Below, in pieces: positions 25,050 through 34,172 of a stretch of DNA of 64,000 nucleotides. The stretch is from the NCBI RefSeq assembly GCF_016401385.1, contig NZ_JAEACF010000001.1, forward strand, positions 3,286,001 to 3,350,000. Direction: 5' to 3'. A program made the translations under genes and the position numbers. The notes below the pieces were generated by a model. That model did not search any database. It was not told the origin of the DNA and saw only the letters and a list, made by a program, of their open reading frames with translations. The stretch is from Fictibacillus halophilus. Lineage in GTDB: Bacteria > Bacillota > Bacilli > Bacillales > Fictibacillaceae. Each line of letters begins with the position of its first letter. Positions within the stretch are counted from its first letter, which is position 1.

Positions 25050-25739
25050 ATGTTTAAAATTTTGCTCATTGAAGATGATTACACGCTATTCAGCGAGATC
25101 AAAGAACGATTATCACAATGGTCCTATGAAGTATATGGCATTACTGACTTTGGACGGGTGATGCAGGAGTTTACAGATATTAAACCTGACCTGGTTGTCA
25201 TCGATATACAGCTGCCGAAGTTTGATGGCTTTCATTGGTGCCGAAATATTCGATCGCATTCTAACGTGCCGATCATCTTTCTGTCTTCGCGTGATCATCC
25301 GAGCGACATGGTCCTATCCATGCAGCTCGGTGCAGACGACTTTGTTCAAAAACCGTTTCATTTTGAAGTATTGATCGCAAAGATTCATGCCATTCTCAGG
25401 CGTGTTTATAATTACAATACAGACACCGTTAGTCTCAAAACGTGGTGCGGCGCTCAAATCGATTATGAAAAGAATATAGTAACGAACAAGAAGGGTTCGG
25501 TTGAACTTACAAAAAATGAAGTGTTCATTCTGAAACTCCTGATCGAGCAAAAGAATAAGATTGTAAGTCGTGATAATCTCATTAACAGCTTATGGGACGA
25601 TAAAAAGTTCATAAGTGACAATACCCTCACCGTGAATGTGAATCGTTTAAGAAAAAGACTAGACGACATTGAACTCGGACAATTCATCGAGACCAAAGTG
25701 GGACAAGGCTATAGGGCCGTAGAAGAGGATTCTGTATGA
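25050..25739 (+). CDS. bceR: OmpR-family response regulator of a Bce-type antibiotic-sensing module
   Basis: 229 residues. The receiver domain has the acidic pair in LIEDD and the phospho-acceptor Asp in LVVIDIQLPKFDG (about residue 52), then a winged-helix DNA-binding domain (LTKNEVFILKLLI, SDNTLTVNVNRLRKRL, VGQGYRAV). The gene order regulator-kinase-ATPase-permease and the short-input kinase identify a BceRS-BceAB module, which responds to flux of the transporter and detoxifies bacitracin or other cell-wall-active peptides. ATG at 25050 chosen because GGTGAT sits 7 bp upstream. The stop overlaps the kinase start (ATGA). Subfamily is firm; the inducing peptide is unknown. Confidence 0.88.
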   Translation: MFKILLIEDDYTLFSEIKERLSQWSYEVYGITDFGRVMQEFTDIKPDLVVIDIQLPKFDGFHWCRNIRSHSNVPIIFLSSRDHPSDMVLSMQLGADDFVQKPFHFEVLIAKIHAILRRVYNYNTDTVSLKTWCGAQIDYEKNIVTNKKGSVELTKNEVFILKLLIEQKNKIVSRDNLINSLWDDKKFISDNTLTVNVNRLRKRLDDIELGQFIETKVGQGYRAVEEDSV

Positions 25740-26740
25740 TCAAGCGCTATCTAATCGAACGCAGCAGCTGGATTTTTTTGTTTTTATTACAGCAGATCAT
25801 TTTCCTTTTGATCGCCTATCTCGATCCATCGATTCCCCTTTCTGCTGTTGGCTATGTTGTTTTCATTTCTCTAATCGTCTTTGTTATCTTTCTTTTTTAT
25901 CGATATCAGAAGGAAACAGCCTTCTTCCGCCAGCTTAAAGAGAGGGATAATGATTTTGATCTTTCTAATCTGTCATCTCCTTCTTCACCTTTTGAACATA
26001 TTGTTGAAAACAGCATCATCGAACAAACGAAGCATTTAAAACGAACAGCGTCAGAAAATCGTATGCTTGTCGAACAGGAAAAGGACGATCTCCTAGCGTG
26101 GATTCATGAGGTTAAGACACCGCTGACGGCCATGCATCTCATGATTCAGCGGATGGACGATACGCCATTAAAAGGAGATCTGACACACGAGTGGCTTCGT
26201 ATCCACCTTCTTCTCGATCAACAGCTTCATCAAAAAAGGATTCCTTTTATTAAGAACGATCTTTATATGGAGGTAACGGAGCTTGAGACGCTGCTTTTTT
26301 CCGAACTAAAAACGCTGCAATCGTGGTGTATACAAAAAGGGATTGGGTTTGATTTTGATCTTCAAATTTCCCATGTATTAAGCGATGCGAAATGGTTAGC
26401 TTTTATCATTCGTCAGATCTTAACGAATGCCGTGAAATACAGTCGTTCTTCAGAGATTATCATTAACAGTTACAACTCAAATGACAGAAACTATTTAACG
26501 ATTCAAGACTTTGGTCGTGGAATTGACACAAAGGATATGCCTCGTATCTTTGATAAAGGATTCACGTCAACGACGGAACATCAGGATCAAGCTTCAACCG
26601 GCATGGGGTTATATTTAGCCAAAAAAGCGGCAGACTCCTTACATATTCAACTCTCTATAGAGTCAACGCGGAATGAAGGAACAACCGTTACGCTCGCTTT
26701 CCCAAAAAGAAATGAGTTTGATCAAACGATGGGCATGTGA
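25736..26740 (+). CDS. bceS: Intramembrane-sensing histidine kinase, BceS family
   Basis: 334 residues. Two transmembrane helices (about 11-29 and 36-55) are joined by only a few external residues, which is typical of Bce kinases that sense through their ABC transporter. Phospho-acceptor H124 is in LAWIHEVKTPL; the N and G boxes are ILTNAVKYS, DFGRGI and GMGLYLAKKAA. The 4-bp overlap with the regulator gene indicates translational coupling. Its stop codon lies inside the inverted repeat that precedes the transporter genes. Confidence 0.9.
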   Translation: MIKRYLIERSSWIFLFLLQQIIFLLIAYLDPSIPLSAVGYVVFISLIVFVIFLFYRYQKETAFFRQLKERDNDFDLSNLSSPSSPFEHIVENSIIEQTKHLKRTASENRMLVEQEKDDLLAWIHEVKTPLTAMHLMIQRMDDTPLKGDLTHEWLRIHLLLDQQLHQKRIPFIKNDLYMEVTELETLLFSELKTLQSWCIQKGIGFDFDLQISHVLSDAKWLAFIIRQILTNAVKYSRSSEIIINSYNSNDRNYLTIQDFGRGIDTKDMPRIFDKGFTSTTEHQDQASTGMGLYLAKKAADSLHIQLSIESTRNEGTTVTLAFPKRNEFDQTMGM

Positions 26741-26756
26741 CGAAAGTGTCACATGC
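26733..26756 (+). promoter_or_regulatory. Bce-type operator and/or attenuating hairpin before bceA
   Basis: Perfect inverted repeat GCATGTGAC-gaaagt-GTCACATGC spanning the bceS stop codon. The core TGACG-N4-TGTCA is close to the published BceR-like box TNACA-N4-TGTAA. The arms are also followed by TTTTCTGTTTT, so it could act as a terminator. A TATAAT (26805-26810) with a poor -35 lies 50 bp downstream, fitting an activator-dependent promoter. Confidence 0.55.
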
Positions 26757-26837
26757 TTTTCTGTTTTGTTCGGTGAACAGAAGGAAAAGAGCTGAAATGC
26801 TTTCTATAATGAAACTATAAGAGAGGGGTATTAAATC

Positions 26838-27599
26838 ATGAGTATATTGAAAGCAGTGAAGCTTCATAAGAGCTATGGAAATAAAAATAATAAACAACAC
26901 GTCCTAAAAGGCATTGATCTTTCCGTTGAAAAAGGTGAGTTCATCAGCATCATGGGAGCATCTGGCTCTGGTAAAACGACATTGTTGAACGTCCTATCCT
27001 CCATCGATCAAGTGAGCGAAGGGACAATTCATATCAACTCGTTTGAGATGACAGCCATGAAAGAAAAGCAGTTGGCAGAGTTCAGAAAGAATCACCTTGG
27101 CTTTATCTTTCAAGATTACAACCTTTTAGATACTCTAACCGTTAAAGAAAACATTCTGCTGCCGCTTTCGATAACCAAAACACCGAAAAAAGAAGCTGAA
27201 AAGAAGTTTGAGCAAGTCGCAACAGAACTCGGTATTTCGGAGATAAAAGATAAATATCCGAACGAGATCTCTGGTGGACAGAAGCAGAGAACATCTGCGG
27301 CTCGTGCATTCATTCATGACCCAAGTATCATCTTTGCGGATGAACCGACCGGTGCACTCGATTCCAAGTCTGCGTCTGACCTTCTAAACAAGCTAAGCGG
27401 CCTTAACCAAAATAGACAAGCGACGATTCTTATGGTGACGCATGATCCTGTAGCAGCAAGCTATTGCAGTCGTGTTGTTTTTATAAAAGACGGACAAATC
27501 TACACGCAGCTTATGAAAGGAGAACAGGATCGGCAAAGTTTCTTTAAGGATATTATGAAAACGCAAGGTGTTTTAGGTGGTGTTCAACATGAACATTAA
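26838..27599 (+). CDS. bceA: ABC transporter ATP-binding protein, BceA family
   Basis: 253-residue ATPase of the MacB/BceA type. Walker [10 protein letters not shown] (40-48), signature ISGGQKQR, Walker [14 protein letters not shown] and H-loop VTHDP are all present. It powers the BceB permease to free lipid II-cycle intermediates from antibiotic. ATG with AGAGGGG 8 bp upstream. It overlaps the permease start by 11 bp. Likely induced through the sites at 26733-26810. Confidence 0.93.
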   Translation: MSILKAVKLHKSYGNKNNKQHVLKGIDLSVEKGEFISIMGASGSGKTTLLNVLSSIDQVSEGTIHINSFEMTAMKEKQLAEFRKNHLGFIFQDYNLLDTLTVKENILLPLSITKTPKKEAEKKFEQVATELGISEIKDKYPNEISGGQKQRTSAARAFIHDPSIIFADEPTGALDSKSASDLLNKLSGLNQNRQATILMVTHDPVAASYCSRVVFIKDGQIYTQLMKGEQDRQSFFKDIMKTQGVLGGVQHEH

Positions 27600-29535
27600 T
27601 CAACTCATTTTTCGTAACTTAAAGAAAAACTTAAGAAATTATTATCTATATGTTTTTGCTTTAGTGTTCAGTTCTGCCCTTTATTTTGCTTTTGTGACGC
27701 TGCAATATGATCCATCGATGGATTCTGTTGAAGGTACTGTAAAAGGTGAAGCCGCGATTCGAGCCGCTTCTATCTTACTAGTCGTGATCGTTTCGGTCTT
27801 TTTACTTTACGCGAACAACATCTTTATCAAACGACGCAGCAAAGAAATTGGATTGTTCCAATTAATCGGGATGACTAAGGGTAAGATTTTTCGCATTCTT
27901 TCTATTGAAAACTTATTCCTCTACTTTGGTTCCTTGTTGATCGGAATCTTTGCAGGATTTTCGTTTTCAAAATTAATGATTCTCGTTCTGTTCAAGACGA
28001 CTGGTGTTGATTCCATCGCATCATTACGATTTTCACCACAAGCGCTTGTACAAACGGTTCTTGTTTTTACCGCGATCTATCTGTTGATCATGATCATGAA
28101 CTACACGTTCATTAAAAGACAGACCATCTTATCTTTATTTCGTGTCACTTCTTCTACAGAAATTACAGTGAAAAAACTATCTCGCTTTGAGATGGTCATG
28201 GGAATCGTAGGTCTTGTTCTGATCACGACAGGTTATATCGTATCTTCCAAACTGTTTGGCGGCGATTTTACAACGATGCCTCAATTATTTGGAGCAATGA
28301 TCTTCATACTGGCTGCCGTCATTTTAGGTACGTACTTCTTTTATAAAGGCTCTGTTAGTTTTCTTTTAAACCTAGCGAGAAAGAGAAAAGGTGGATATCT
28401 GTCCATTAACGAAGTGATGTCACTCGCATCTGTTATGTTCCGCATGAAGTCGAACGCACTTCTGCTCATGATCATTACAACCGTATCAGCGCTCTCGATC
28501 GCTTTGTTATGCCTTGCCTACATTTCGTACTATTCTGCAGAGAAGACGGCTGAAAATAATGTTCCGCATGACTTTTCAATCATTAATAGAGAGTCAGCAG
28601 ATACGTTTCAAGCCGCTTTGAGGAAAAACGAAATTCCTTATTCTGAAAAATCGATTGAAGTCATCCAGGTGACGGTAAACGCCTCACAGCTTATTGATCG
28701 AAGCTTAAATGAACTCACTATCGATCCAAAAGCGATGCCGCTTCCTTTAATCAGCGAAAAATCAGTCGATGGCATGGATCTCTCACCGGACGAAGTGGTT
28801 TTCACCGGCTATAACGACCTGCTTCAAAAATTTATGCCTTTAAAGAATTCTGGAACAATTAAAATAAATGGAAAAACAGAAACGATCACTCAACGTTATA
28901 CAGGCTTAAAGGAAGATTACCCCGTATCCTGGTATTTTACAGCTGGAGGTGTTCCTACCGCCATCGTTGATGATGCTATTTTTACGAAGTTGAAAAAAGA
29001 TATTGATCCTAAGGTACAGAAGGAATCAACGCTCTATATCGGGGTAGACATAAAAAATGAAGAACAAATAGAAAAGGCGGATGAATTATTTAGATCCACA
29101 GGAATATACAAAAAGCTAGACAACGAATCTCGTCATGAAATCAGCACAAATCAAAAGAAAAACATGGGACTCATGATGTTTATCGTAGGTTTCTTAGGAC
29201 TGACTTTCCTTGTCACCTCAGGGTGTATCCTCTACTTCAAGCAGATGGATGAAGGAGAAAGTGAAAAACCAAACTATATGATTTTGCGAAAACTAGGGTA
29301 CACACAAAGTGATCTGTTGAAAGGTATTCAGTTTAAGCAGCTCTTTAATTTTGGCATTCCACTGTTGATCGGCTTGCTTCACAGCTATTTCGCCGTACAA
29401 TCTGGCTGGTTCCTGTTCGGAGCTGAACTCTGGACACCCATGATCATCGTCATGGTCGTGTATACGATCCTCTATTCAATCTTTGGGGTGCTGTCTGTTC
29501 TTTATTATAAGAAAGTGGTTAGAGATGCGCTGTAG
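27589..29535 (+). CDS. bceB: BceB-family ABC transporter permease
   Basis: 648 residues with ten predicted membrane helices and FtsX-type segments. A large extracellular domain of about 200 residues (roughly 315-515) lies between helices 7 and 8, where peptide antibiotics are recognised. The motif [21 protein letters not shown] after helix 2 is typical. The start is ATG at 27589, inside the bceA end, with AGGTGG upstream, rather than the frame at 27577. Specificity cannot be read from sequence because that domain varies quickly. Confidence 0.92.
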   Translation: MNINQLIFRNLKKNLRNYYLYVFALVFSSALYFAFVTLQYDPSMDSVEGTVKGEAAIRAASILLVVIVSVFLLYANNIFIKRRSKEIGLFQLIGMTKGKIFRILSIENLFLYFGSLLIGIFAGFSFSKLMILVLFKTTGVDSIASLRFSPQALVQTVLVFTAIYLLIMIMNYTFIKRQTILSLFRVTSSTEITVKKLSRFEMVMGIVGLVLITTGYIVSSKLFGGDFTTMPQLFGAMIFILAAVILGTYFFYKGSVSFLLNLARKRKGGYLSINEVMSLASVMFRMKSNALLLMIITTVSALSIALLCLAYISYYSAEKTAENNVPHDFSIINRESADTFQAALRKNEIPYSEKSIEVIQVTVNASQLIDRSLNELTIDPKAMPLPLISEKSVDGMDLSPDEVVFTGYNDLLQKFMPLKNSGTIKINGKTETITQRYTGLKEDYPVSWYFTAGGVPTAIVDDAIFTKLKKDIDPKVQKESTLYIGVDIKNEEQIEKADELFRSTGIYKKLDNESRHEISTNQKKNMGLMMFIVGFLGLTFLVTSGCILYFKQMDEGESEKPNYMILRKLGYTQSDLLKGIQFKQLFNFGIPLLIGLLHSYFAVQSGWFLFGAELWTPMIIVMVVYTILYSIFGVLSVLYYKKVVRDAL

Positions 29536-29573
29536 CATGATACTTGCTTTGGTGTCAAATTGAGCCTAAAGAT

Positions 29574-29611
29574 AAAACCGACTAAAACATGATGATTTTA
29601 GTTGGTTTTTT
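29574..29611 (+). terminator. Terminator of the bce operon
   Basis: 14-bp stem AAAACCGACTAAAA/TTTTAGTTGGTTTT (one G-T pair) and T tail. Confidence 0.85.
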
Positions 29612-29730
29612 CTTTCGTTTAAGGTCACAATTTTGTGTTTGCGACTCATATTCTACAAAATGAGGTAGAATATTTTTGGTGGTTTATGAGTGATTTTAGT
29701 TGATACCACAAGGGGTATCTACAGAGAAAA

Positions 29731-29830
29731 ATTCCGAAATTCCAGACTTGATTCGTAAAATATTGGTATTAATTCCGCTAGTATCGGTCATAATTTCACG
29801 AGTTTTATTCATATATTGACGAGTCGACAA
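29731..29830. repeat. Degenerate 21-bp phased array
   Basis: ATTC/ATTT-led units start near 29731, 29751, 29772, 29793 and 29815 (20-22 bp apart) with A/G-rich followers such as ATTCGTAAAAT and ATTTCACGAGT, recalling the ATCC(A/G)nAAGTT array. Much weaker than the others. The rest of this 428-bp gap holds terminators on both sides and no credible gene. Confidence 0.35.
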
Positions 29831-29919
29831 TATTCGACTCTTATCCCCTATCCATATACCATCAAGCCTATTAAATCGGAGCGACCTTCCACACTCACTC
29901 ACTTCAGATCCATAAAGAA

Positions 29920-29948
29920 AACCCCAGCCAAAATACTTGGCTGAGGTT
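29920..29948 (-). terminator. Terminator of the hydroxybutyrate operon
   Basis: Stem AACC(T)CAGCCAA/TTGGCTG(G)GGTT and TTTTCTTT on the minus strand, 15 bp after the dehydrogenase stop. Confidence 0.85.
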
Positions 29949-29963
29949 CATCGAAATTTAATA

Positions 29964-30740
29964 TTATTGAGCTGTATAACCGCCATCGATAACGATTGCT
30001 TGTCCTGTTACACTCTTCGCTTTGTCGCTGGATAGGAACATCGCATAGTCTGCGATCTCGCTAACTTCTAACAAACGTTTTTGTGGAACTAATGGATAGA
30101 TAACTTCTTCAAGTACTTTATCTAGTGATACGTTTCTTGTTTTCGCCAAGTCTTCCATTTGACCGCGAACAAGCGGTGTATCTACATAACCTGGGCAAAG
30201 TGCGTTAACTGTAACACCTTCTGCTGCTGATTCAAGGGCTGCAACCTTTGTAAGACCGATTACACCGTGCTTTGCACTGTTGTAAGCCGCTTTTCCAGCA
30301 AATCCGATCAAACCATTGATGGATGAGATGTTAATGATACGGCCGAAACCTTGTTGCTTCATGATTGGCATTACATGCTTCGTTGCGATGAATGGTGCAG
30401 TTAGCATGATTTTGATCATGAGTTCGAATTTAGCTGTTGGAAACTCTTCGATTGGTGAAACGTGCTGAAGACCAGCGTTGTTGATCAAAACGTCAACACG
30501 GCCATACTCTTTGTGAGCTGTTTCGATCATGCTCTTAATGTCTTCTTCACTTGTAACGTCAGCTTTAAGACCAATCGCTTCAAGTCCAAGACCTTTTAAT
30601 TCTTCTGCAGCCTTTTTAACGCCTTCTTCATTAAGGTCTGTTAAAACTACTTTGCTTCCGTTTTGAGCGAATGTTTTTCCGATTTCAAATCCGATACCAC
30701 TTGCAGAACCTGTAATAACGACTACTTTATTTTCTACCAT
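29964..30740 (-). CDS. bdhA: 3-hydroxybutyrate dehydrogenase (SDR family)
   Basis: 258-residue NAD-dependent dehydrogenase interconverting 3-hydroxybutyrate and acetoacetate. SDR motifs: TGSASGIG (10-17), NNAG (87-90), catalytic S140, Y153 and K157. The LQHVSPIEEFP segment and C-terminal VIDGGYTAQ are typical of bacterial hydroxybutyrate dehydrogenases. ATG with AGGAGTG upstream. It lies 24 bp after a GntP-family permease, so uptake and first oxidation step share a transcript, with a divergent LysR regulator as probable controller. Confidence 0.9.
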   Translation of the reverse strand: MVENKVVVITGSASGIGFEIGKTFAQNGSKVVLTDLNEEGVKKAAEELKGLGLEAIGLKADVTSEEDIKSMIETAHKEYGRVDVLINNAGLQHVSPIEEFPTAKFELMIKIMLTAPFIATKHVMPIMKQQGFGRIINISSINGLIGFAGKAAYNSAKHGVIGLTKVAALESAAEGVTVNALCPGYVDTPLVRGQMEDLAKTRNVSLDKVLEEVIYPLVPQKRLLEVSEIADYAMFLSSDKAKSVTGQAIVIDGGYTAQ

Positions 30741-30764
30741 ACTATACTCACTCCTAAAAAGTTT

Positions 30765-32051
30765 TTATATAATTCCCATGCTTGCCATAATGATTCCAAC
30801 AATTACGGCAATGGTAGGGATGATTAAAGCGACTACAAATACATCTTTGTATGTTTCCTTATGCGATAACTGTGTTACCGCAAGAAGAGTTAACAATGCT
30901 CCGTTATGAGGCAAGATCGATGCACCAGATGCAATGGATGCCATTCTATGGAATGCCTCAGGACTCATGCCTGTTGACTGAGATAAGTCATAGTATGTTC
31001 CACCAAGAGCTTCTAACGCGATTCCCATACCACCAGAAGCTGAACCAGTGATCATTGCTAAAAGCTGTACGACTAAGGATTCAGATACAAGTGGGTTGCT
31101 TGAGATTCCTAAAAGTAAATCAGTAATTCGGTCAAAGTCAGGTACACTCGTTACAACCGCACCAAATCCAACCGCGGCACTCGTATTGATGATCGCCATT
31201 ACAGAACCTTTGGCACCTTCATTCATAGAAGGAATGAACGTTTTGTATTGCTTGATATTGATAAGAAGAATAGCCAGAATTCCCGCTAACAACGAAGGAA
31301 TTGGAGCGATTTTTAAGAAATTAAGTAAAATAACAACAACGATTAAAGGGACTAACGAAAGAATCCAGTTTGGAAGGTGTTCCTCATTTTCATCTTCATT
31401 CTCTTTTGACTTATTTGGTTCTGTATACTTTTCACCAGCTGCTGTTAGACGGTTCTCTCTGAACTTCAGCCAGAAATATCCGCCGACTGCCATGATGAGC
31501 GTAGCTACAATACCGATAATGGTACCCGCCATTGGCGTCGTTTTAAACGTGTTCATCGGTATTAAGTTTTGAATCTGCGGTGTTCCTGGTACAGCAGTCA
31601 TCGTAAACGTAAATGCCCCAAGAACAATCGTAGGTGCGATCAATCTTCTAGAGATATCTGCTTTTTTAAACAATGCCAACGCGATCGGATAGATGGCGAA
31701 CACAACGACAAACAAACTTACGCCACCGTAAGTTAAGACAGCTGATGCTACCAAAACTCCGAGAATTGCTCGTTTTTCACCAATAAACTTCGTGAACTGA
31801 ATCGCAACCGATTTAGCAGCTCCCGTATCTTCCATCAATTTACCGAGTACGGCTCCTAACAAGAAGATCGGAAACCACGCTTTCGCGAAGTTTACAAAGC
31901 CGGTCATATACGTATTGGTATACGCGTCCATCAAGTCTAAACCACTCATCAGAGCAACAATACCCGCTACGATTGGAGCGACCCAGATGATCGACCAGCC
32001 CAGGTAGGCAAAAAACATGAGTAGAGCCAGACCTATTATGATACTAATCAA
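30765..32051 (-). CDS. GntP-family permease, probable 3-hydroxybutyrate transporter
   Basis: 428-residue membrane carrier with about 12-14 helices and GntP motifs (GGxSLFVVVFAIYPIA, SGASILPHNGALLTLLAVT). The family moves gluconate and other hydroxy acids with protons. Coupling to a hydroxybutyrate dehydrogenase points to 3-hydroxybutyrate as substrate (inference). The start is TTG at 32051 because GGAGG lies 7 bp upstream; the longer ATG frame adds 17 residues that include the ribosome site. Confidence 0.87.
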   Translation of the reverse strand: MISIIIGLALLMFFAYLGWSIIWVAPIVAGIVALMSGLDLMDAYTNTYMTGFVNFAKAWFPIFLLGAVLGKLMEDTGAAKSVAIQFTKFIGEKRAILGVLVASAVLTYGGVSLFVVVFAIYPIALALFKKADISRRLIAPTIVLGAFTFTMTAVPGTPQIQNLIPMNTFKTTPMAGTIIGIVATLIMAVGGYFWLKFRENRLTAAGEKYTEPNKSKENEDENEEHLPNWILSLVPLIVVVILLNFLKIAPIPSLLAGILAILLINIKQYKTFIPSMNEGAKGSVMAIINTSAAVGFGAVVTSVPDFDRITDLLLGISSNPLVSESLVVQLLAMITGSASGGMGIALEALGGTYYDLSQSTGMSPEAFHRMASIASGASILPHNGALLTLLAVTQLSHKETYKDVFVVALIIPTIAVIVGIIMASMGII

Positions 32052-32218
32052 AATCTTTCCTCCTTTTTTATATAGAAAGAGTGCGCTTTCATCTATTAGC
32101 ACTTACTTTTCAAAAGTTTTCATTGCACGAAGGACATTTTACTCCTGTGTATTTATTAAGTAAAATGAATTATAACTATAGATAGTATGCACAAAAGTTA
32201 TAGAATGGAGTTCTCCAT

Positions 32219-33100
32219 ATGGATATTCGACAATTGACCTATTTTCATGCTGTAGCCAAACATAAAAGCTTCACGAAAGCTTCTACTGTACTGCATTTAT
32301 CTCAGCCTAGTCTCAGTAAAATGGTAAAAAGTTTAGAAGATGAACTTGAGATGGAACTGATTGACCGATCTTCAAGACAGATTGAACTAACAGAAGCCGG
32401 CGAAATCGTGTTTGAGCAAAGCAAGATGATTCTAGAGTCTTTGGACAATCTATCATCTAACCTTTACGACTTAATGAACTTAAAAAAAGGGAAAATCAAA
32501 ATTGGGATTCCCCCGTTGATCGGCTTCTTATTTTTCCCTAAAATCATCAAGAAATTCAAAGCTTCTTACCCTGAAATACAGATTCAGCTCGTTGAACATG
32601 GGGCGAATCGTGTGCAGCGAGAAGTGAATGACGGTCTCTTAGATCTCGGGGTTGTCGTCATGCCCTTAAATGAAGATAAACTCGAGATCGTTTCTTTCTT
32701 AACCGAGCACCTCATGTTGTTTGTTCATCACTCACATCCACTCGCGAATAGAGAAAAAGTATCGATGAAAGAATTGGAGGAAGAATCTTTTATTATCTTT
32801 AAAGAAGGCTTCACCCTGCATGATCGTGTAATCGAAGAGTGTATTACAGCTGGATTTCATCCGAAGATTTCCTATGAAAGCTCACAATGGGACTTCATCA
32901 GCGGCATGATCGGGGAGAACTTAGGAGTTTCTATCTTTCCAGAATCCATCGCAAAAAAGGTAGACCAAAATTTGATTAAAGCCATTCCGATCGTTGATCC
33001 TTCACTACCTTATAAGCTAGGTATTATAAAAAAGAAAGATAAATATGTTACGTATGCGACTCGGGAATTTATAAAGATGCTCTCGCCGTTTAGCGAGTAG
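32219..33100 (+). CDS. LysR-family transcriptional regulator
   Basis: 293 residues. The N-terminal winged helix-turn-helix is MDIRQLTYFHAVAKHKSFTKASTVLHLSQPSLSKMVKSLE; the remainder is the periplasmic-binding-like effector domain. It is divergent from the permease-dehydrogenase operon, the usual layout for a LysR activator of its neighbour. A near-palindrome ATAACTAT-ag-ATAGTAT (32172-32188) in the 167-bp shared promoter region is a candidate binding site of the T-N11-A kind. The inducer may be 3-hydroxybutyrate or acetoacetate (inference). Confidence 0.9.
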   Translation: MDIRQLTYFHAVAKHKSFTKASTVLHLSQPSLSKMVKSLEDELEMELIDRSSRQIELTEAGEIVFEQSKMILESLDNLSSNLYDLMNLKKGKIKIGIPPLIGFLFFPKIIKKFKASYPEIQIQLVEHGANRVQREVNDGLLDLGVVVMPLNEDKLEIVSFLTEHLMLFVHHSHPLANREKVSMKELEEESFIIFKEGFTLHDRVIEECITAGFHPKISYESSQWDFISGMIGENLGVSIFPESIAKKVDQNLIKAIPIVDPSLPYKLGIIKKKDKYVTYATREFIKMLSPFSE

Positions 33101-33181
33101 GACTTGTTTAACGCGTTAACGATTGCGAAGAAGTTTTTTCAATGCGTGATGAAGAAGCGATTGAATCACAGGCATATTAAG

Positions 33182-33221
33182 AAAAAGTAGCTATCCTTTT
33201 TACAGGGTAGCTACTTTTTTG
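33182..33221 (+). terminator. Terminator of the LysR gene
   Basis: Stem AAAAAGTAGCTA/TAGCTACTTTTT (small bulge in the apical part) with T tail. Confidence 0.9.
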
Positions 33222-33242
33222 TTATATCTAGAAGTCTTGAGA

Positions 33243-33332
33243 GAGGCTGCTTTTGCGCTTCAGTATGCTCGCTTTCCTGGGGGCGTGCGGTGAGCCCCCA
33301 GGAGTCTCACACCTTACGCTCCAAGCAACTTA
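33243..33332. repeat. Dispersed palindromic repeat, copy 5 (short form)
   Basis: About 90 bp with GCTCGCTTTCCTGGGGGCG, GGTGAGCCCCCAGGAGTCTC and a CACCTTACGCTCCAAGCAAC end; the central third of the full element is missing. Confidence 0.85.
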
Positions 33333-33392
33333 TACATGGAGTCTTATAGAAGTCTATGTCTTAGCACTAACTAAAACCCACTTCATTTGCAA

Positions 33393-34007
33393 TTACAAGA
33401 AATCGCCTTCCTCTGTTTGCTCCAATTGCTCTGGCTTACTAGGAGCGTCTTTATATTCAATTTCGTATTTTTTGCTCAACAACTCCATCTCTGCGTGATA
33501 AGCATCTACCAACTGAAAGTATTCTTTTAATTTTAGATTAGACTGTGTCATCAGGTTTTCGTCTTGTTGTTCTAACGCTTGTCGCTGCAGAATTAAGCTT
33601 TCGTAAAAAGTTTCGGTAGCTTTTACGATTTGCTTCTTCATTCCTACTAATTCTTCTCCTTGAACATCGATGGTTTTCGCTTTTGCCACTGCTTTTTCAT
33701 AGGCAGGGATCGTCGTTTCCACCAACTCCAAATACATGGTCTCGTCGTCTGTATAATTTCCGCCTGAAACGCTAGCCAAAGAATCAAAGGCTTGTACTTC
33801 GTAGGTAGAGACTGCTGCCACATCCACATTGATAAATTTCAAAACAGCATCTTGCTGTTTCTCCGTATCGATCGGCTCAGAAATGCTTTGTGTTTCCTCT
33901 TCATTCTGCGTTACTTCATTGCTCGTCCGATTCAAGGCCATTTCGCTCGAGTTCGCACCTGTCACAATGGAACTCACTAAAAAAGAAACTAAGAAAAGTG
34001 TATTCAC
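33393..34007 (-). CDS. Secreted hypothetical protein
   Basis: 204 residues. Residues 1-20 form a signal peptide (hydrophobic LFLVSFLVSSIVTGA). The mature part is acidic and strongly helical, with coiled-coil-like stretches (about 105-185, VAKAKTIDVQGEELVGMKKQ onward, KLKEYFQLVDAYHAEMELLSKK), and ends in an acidic tail. It resembles the layout of YkyA-type helical surface proteins, but no family match is claimed. The start is GTG at 34007 with AAGGAG 8 bp upstream. A terminator separates it from the upstream Mur ligase gene. Confidence 0.65.
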   Translation of the reverse strand: MNTLFLVSFLVSSIVTGANSSEMALNRTSNEVTQNEEETQSISEPIDTEKQQDAVLKFINVDVAAVSTYEVQAFDSLASVSGGNYTDDETMYLELVETTIPAYEKAVAKAKTIDVQGEELVGMKKQIVKATETFYESLILQRQALEQQDENLMTQSNLKLKEYFQLVDAYHAEMELLSKKYEIEYKDAPSKPEQLEQTEEGDFL

Positions 34008-34129
34008 GCTGTCAGCTCCTTCGACATTTTGTAAGTAATAACCAATACCCGGCTTGTTCAGGGGTTATGCCATATAACTGTAAAATCAGCGTGTTTGATG
34101 CTTCGTTTACTGTAAAAACAACGACTAAA

Positions 34130-34155
34130 AACCCCGCTATCACGATAACGGGGTT
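34130..34155 (-). terminator. Terminator of the Mur-ligase-like gene
   Basis: Stem AACCCCG(C)TATC/GATA(A)CGGGGTT with five T residues on the minus strand. It rules out the 64-codon frame that spans it. Confidence 0.85.
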
Positions 34156-34172
34156 AAAATTTTCTATCTTTT

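Noticed and set aside
29696..29902. 68-codon minus-strand frame
   Set aside because: No ribosome site and it lies in the degenerate array between two terminators.
33102..33180. Short frame ending DEEAIESQAY after the LysR gene
   Set aside because: Only about 20 codons and no start signal; too short to support as a gene or remnant.
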